Shown: piece by piece, positions 7,729-8,274 of the stretch
How positions within the stretch are numbered: position 1 is the stretch's first letter
Layout: every line of letters begins with the position of its first letter
Source: Cryomorphaceae bacterium
Lineage (GTDB): Bacteria > Bacteroidota > Bacteroidia > Flavobacteriales > Schleiferiaceae
Assembly: GCA_003451355.1 (NCBI GenBank)
Contig: DMDX01000104.1
Location: 3,705-11,978, forward strand
DNA: 8,274 nt
Direction: 5' to 3'
Position numbers and translations under genes: made by a program
The notes under the pieces: model-generated
What the model saw: the letters and a program-made list of their open reading frames with translations, nothing else
What the model was told of the DNA's origin: nothing
Database searches by the model: none

Positions 7729-8274
7729 TTAGTAGTGGCACTTGCCGCATTCGAGGCCGCCAATGTTAGCAGCCGTAATTTTTTCATCGTGGAAGCGCTC
7801 GACAAGGCGGTCGCTAATTGAGGCGGAACCGTCAATCGAACCCGCGTAGTAGCCGTTGTCTCCCTTGATCTCGGTTTCGCGGTGGCAGTTGATGCACCAT
7901 CCCATCGTGAGTTCGCTGAACTGGTACACCTCTTCCATCTCTTGTACCGGACCGTGGCAGGTCTGGCATTCAATCTGGCCGGCACTCACGTGCTGGGCAT
8001 GGTTAAAGTAGGCCAAGTCAGGTAGGTTGTGGATGCGAATCCACTGGATTGGCTTTTGCTCGTAGCCCTCGATGTAGGTACGCGCCTCAGGATCCCAACC
8101 GATTGCGGCGTAAATCTTGGCAATCTCCGGTGAGCGCTCGCCGCCATACTTGAGGTTACCGGAAGCGTCCACGACCTCAGAACCGTCGATGTACATGTGG
8201 CAGTTCATACACACGTTCGCCGAAGGAATTCCGGAGTGCTTGCTGTGACGTGCGCTGCTGTGGCAGTAGTTGCA
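7729..8274 (-). CDS. actA: ACIII subunit ActA, pentahaem c-type cytochrome (3' part, runs off right edge)
   Basis: ActA is the multihaem cytochrome c subunit of alternative complex III, lying on the periplasmic side and carrying electrons from ActB towards ActE or the oxidase. The frame stays open to the right edge, so only the last 181 residues are visible; the true start, signal peptide and any N-terminal domain lie outside. A GTG at 8214-8212 is simply a Val codon in VCMNCH and not a start. Five CxxCH motifs can be seen: CNYCH at 8260-8274, CMNCH at 8197-8211, CQTCH at 7954-7968, CINCH at 7882-7896 and CGKCH at 7735-7749. That already equals the five haems known for ActA. FNHAQHVSAG, just before CQTCH, resembles the HxxH ligand pattern of cytochrome c3/NrfH-type proteins and supplies candidate distal ligands. 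The last motif ends one residue before the C-terminus (CGKCHY, then TAA). actB follows after 12 bp. Confidence 0.95.
   Translation of the reverse strand, partial: CNYCHSSARHSKHSGIPSANVCMNCHMYIDGSEVVDASGNLKYGGERSPEIAKIYAAIGWDPEARTYIEGYEQKPIQWIRIHNLPDLAYFNHAQHVSAGQIECQTCHGPVQEMEEVYQFSELTMGWCINCHRETEIKGDNGYYAGSIDGSASISDRLVERFHDEKITAANIGGLECGKCHY

Noticed and set aside
7554..7985. 143-codon minus-strand frame spanning the actA/actB junction
   Set aside because: It overlaps two recognised genes in another frame, and its composition (Ser/Thr/Arg-rich, no motif) is that of a shifted reading of them.
7729..8214. Treating the GTG at 8214-8212 as the actA start
   Set aside because: The frame stays open to the window edge and contains another haem motif, CNYCH, upstream, so this GTG is an internal Val codon.

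Overview
The window is one uninterrupted stretch of a respiratory operon. Every gene lies on the minus strand, so transcription runs from high to low coordinates. In that direction the genes are actA (3' part only, cut by the right edge), actB, actC, actD, actE, actF and the 5' part of coxB (cut by the left edge). The first six encode alternative complex III (ACIII), a quinol:cytochrome c / oxidase oxidoreductase unrelated to cytochrome bc1. coxB encodes subunit II of a haem-copper cytochrome c oxidase.

The organism is most likely a member of the Bacteroidota, probably of Flavobacteriia-like affinity. The gene order actABCDEF-coxB is the one known from that phylum. The proteins have its lineage hallmarks: an ActB with a buried RR signal and lipobox, a His-rich N-terminal segment in ActF, a CoxB with extra N-terminal membrane helices, and an ActA ending in a C-terminal CGKCHY. 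The starts lack convincing Shine-Dalgarno sequences and some are preceded by A-rich tracts, which also fits. By eye the GC content is around the middle to upper fifties per cent in the act genes and nearer 50% in coxB. I cannot name a genus.

The layout is very compact. Gaps between genes are about 12 bp (actA-actB), 6 bp (actB-actC), a 17 bp overlap (actC-actD), 5 bp (actD-actE), 19 bp (actE-actF) and 24 bp (actF-coxB). No promoter, terminator, RNA gene, mobile element or CRISPR array is visible, and no non-coding stretch exceeds 24 bp. All reading frames are intact within the window.

The parts work together as follows. ActC and ActF are NrfD-like membrane subunits. ActC is the likely quinol-oxidising one. 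ActB carries four Fe-S clusters, one of them predicted to be [3Fe-4S]. The pentahaem ActA and the monohaem lipoprotein ActE carry electrons on the periplasmic side. The oxidase encoded next can receive the electrons, and the adjacency of coxB fits the known ACIII-cytochrome aa3 supercomplex. I found no previously undescribed system. The points worth a second look are details within a known complex, mainly the His-rich pentapeptide array in ActF, the Cys-to-Thr change in one ActB cluster motif and the actC/actD overlap.
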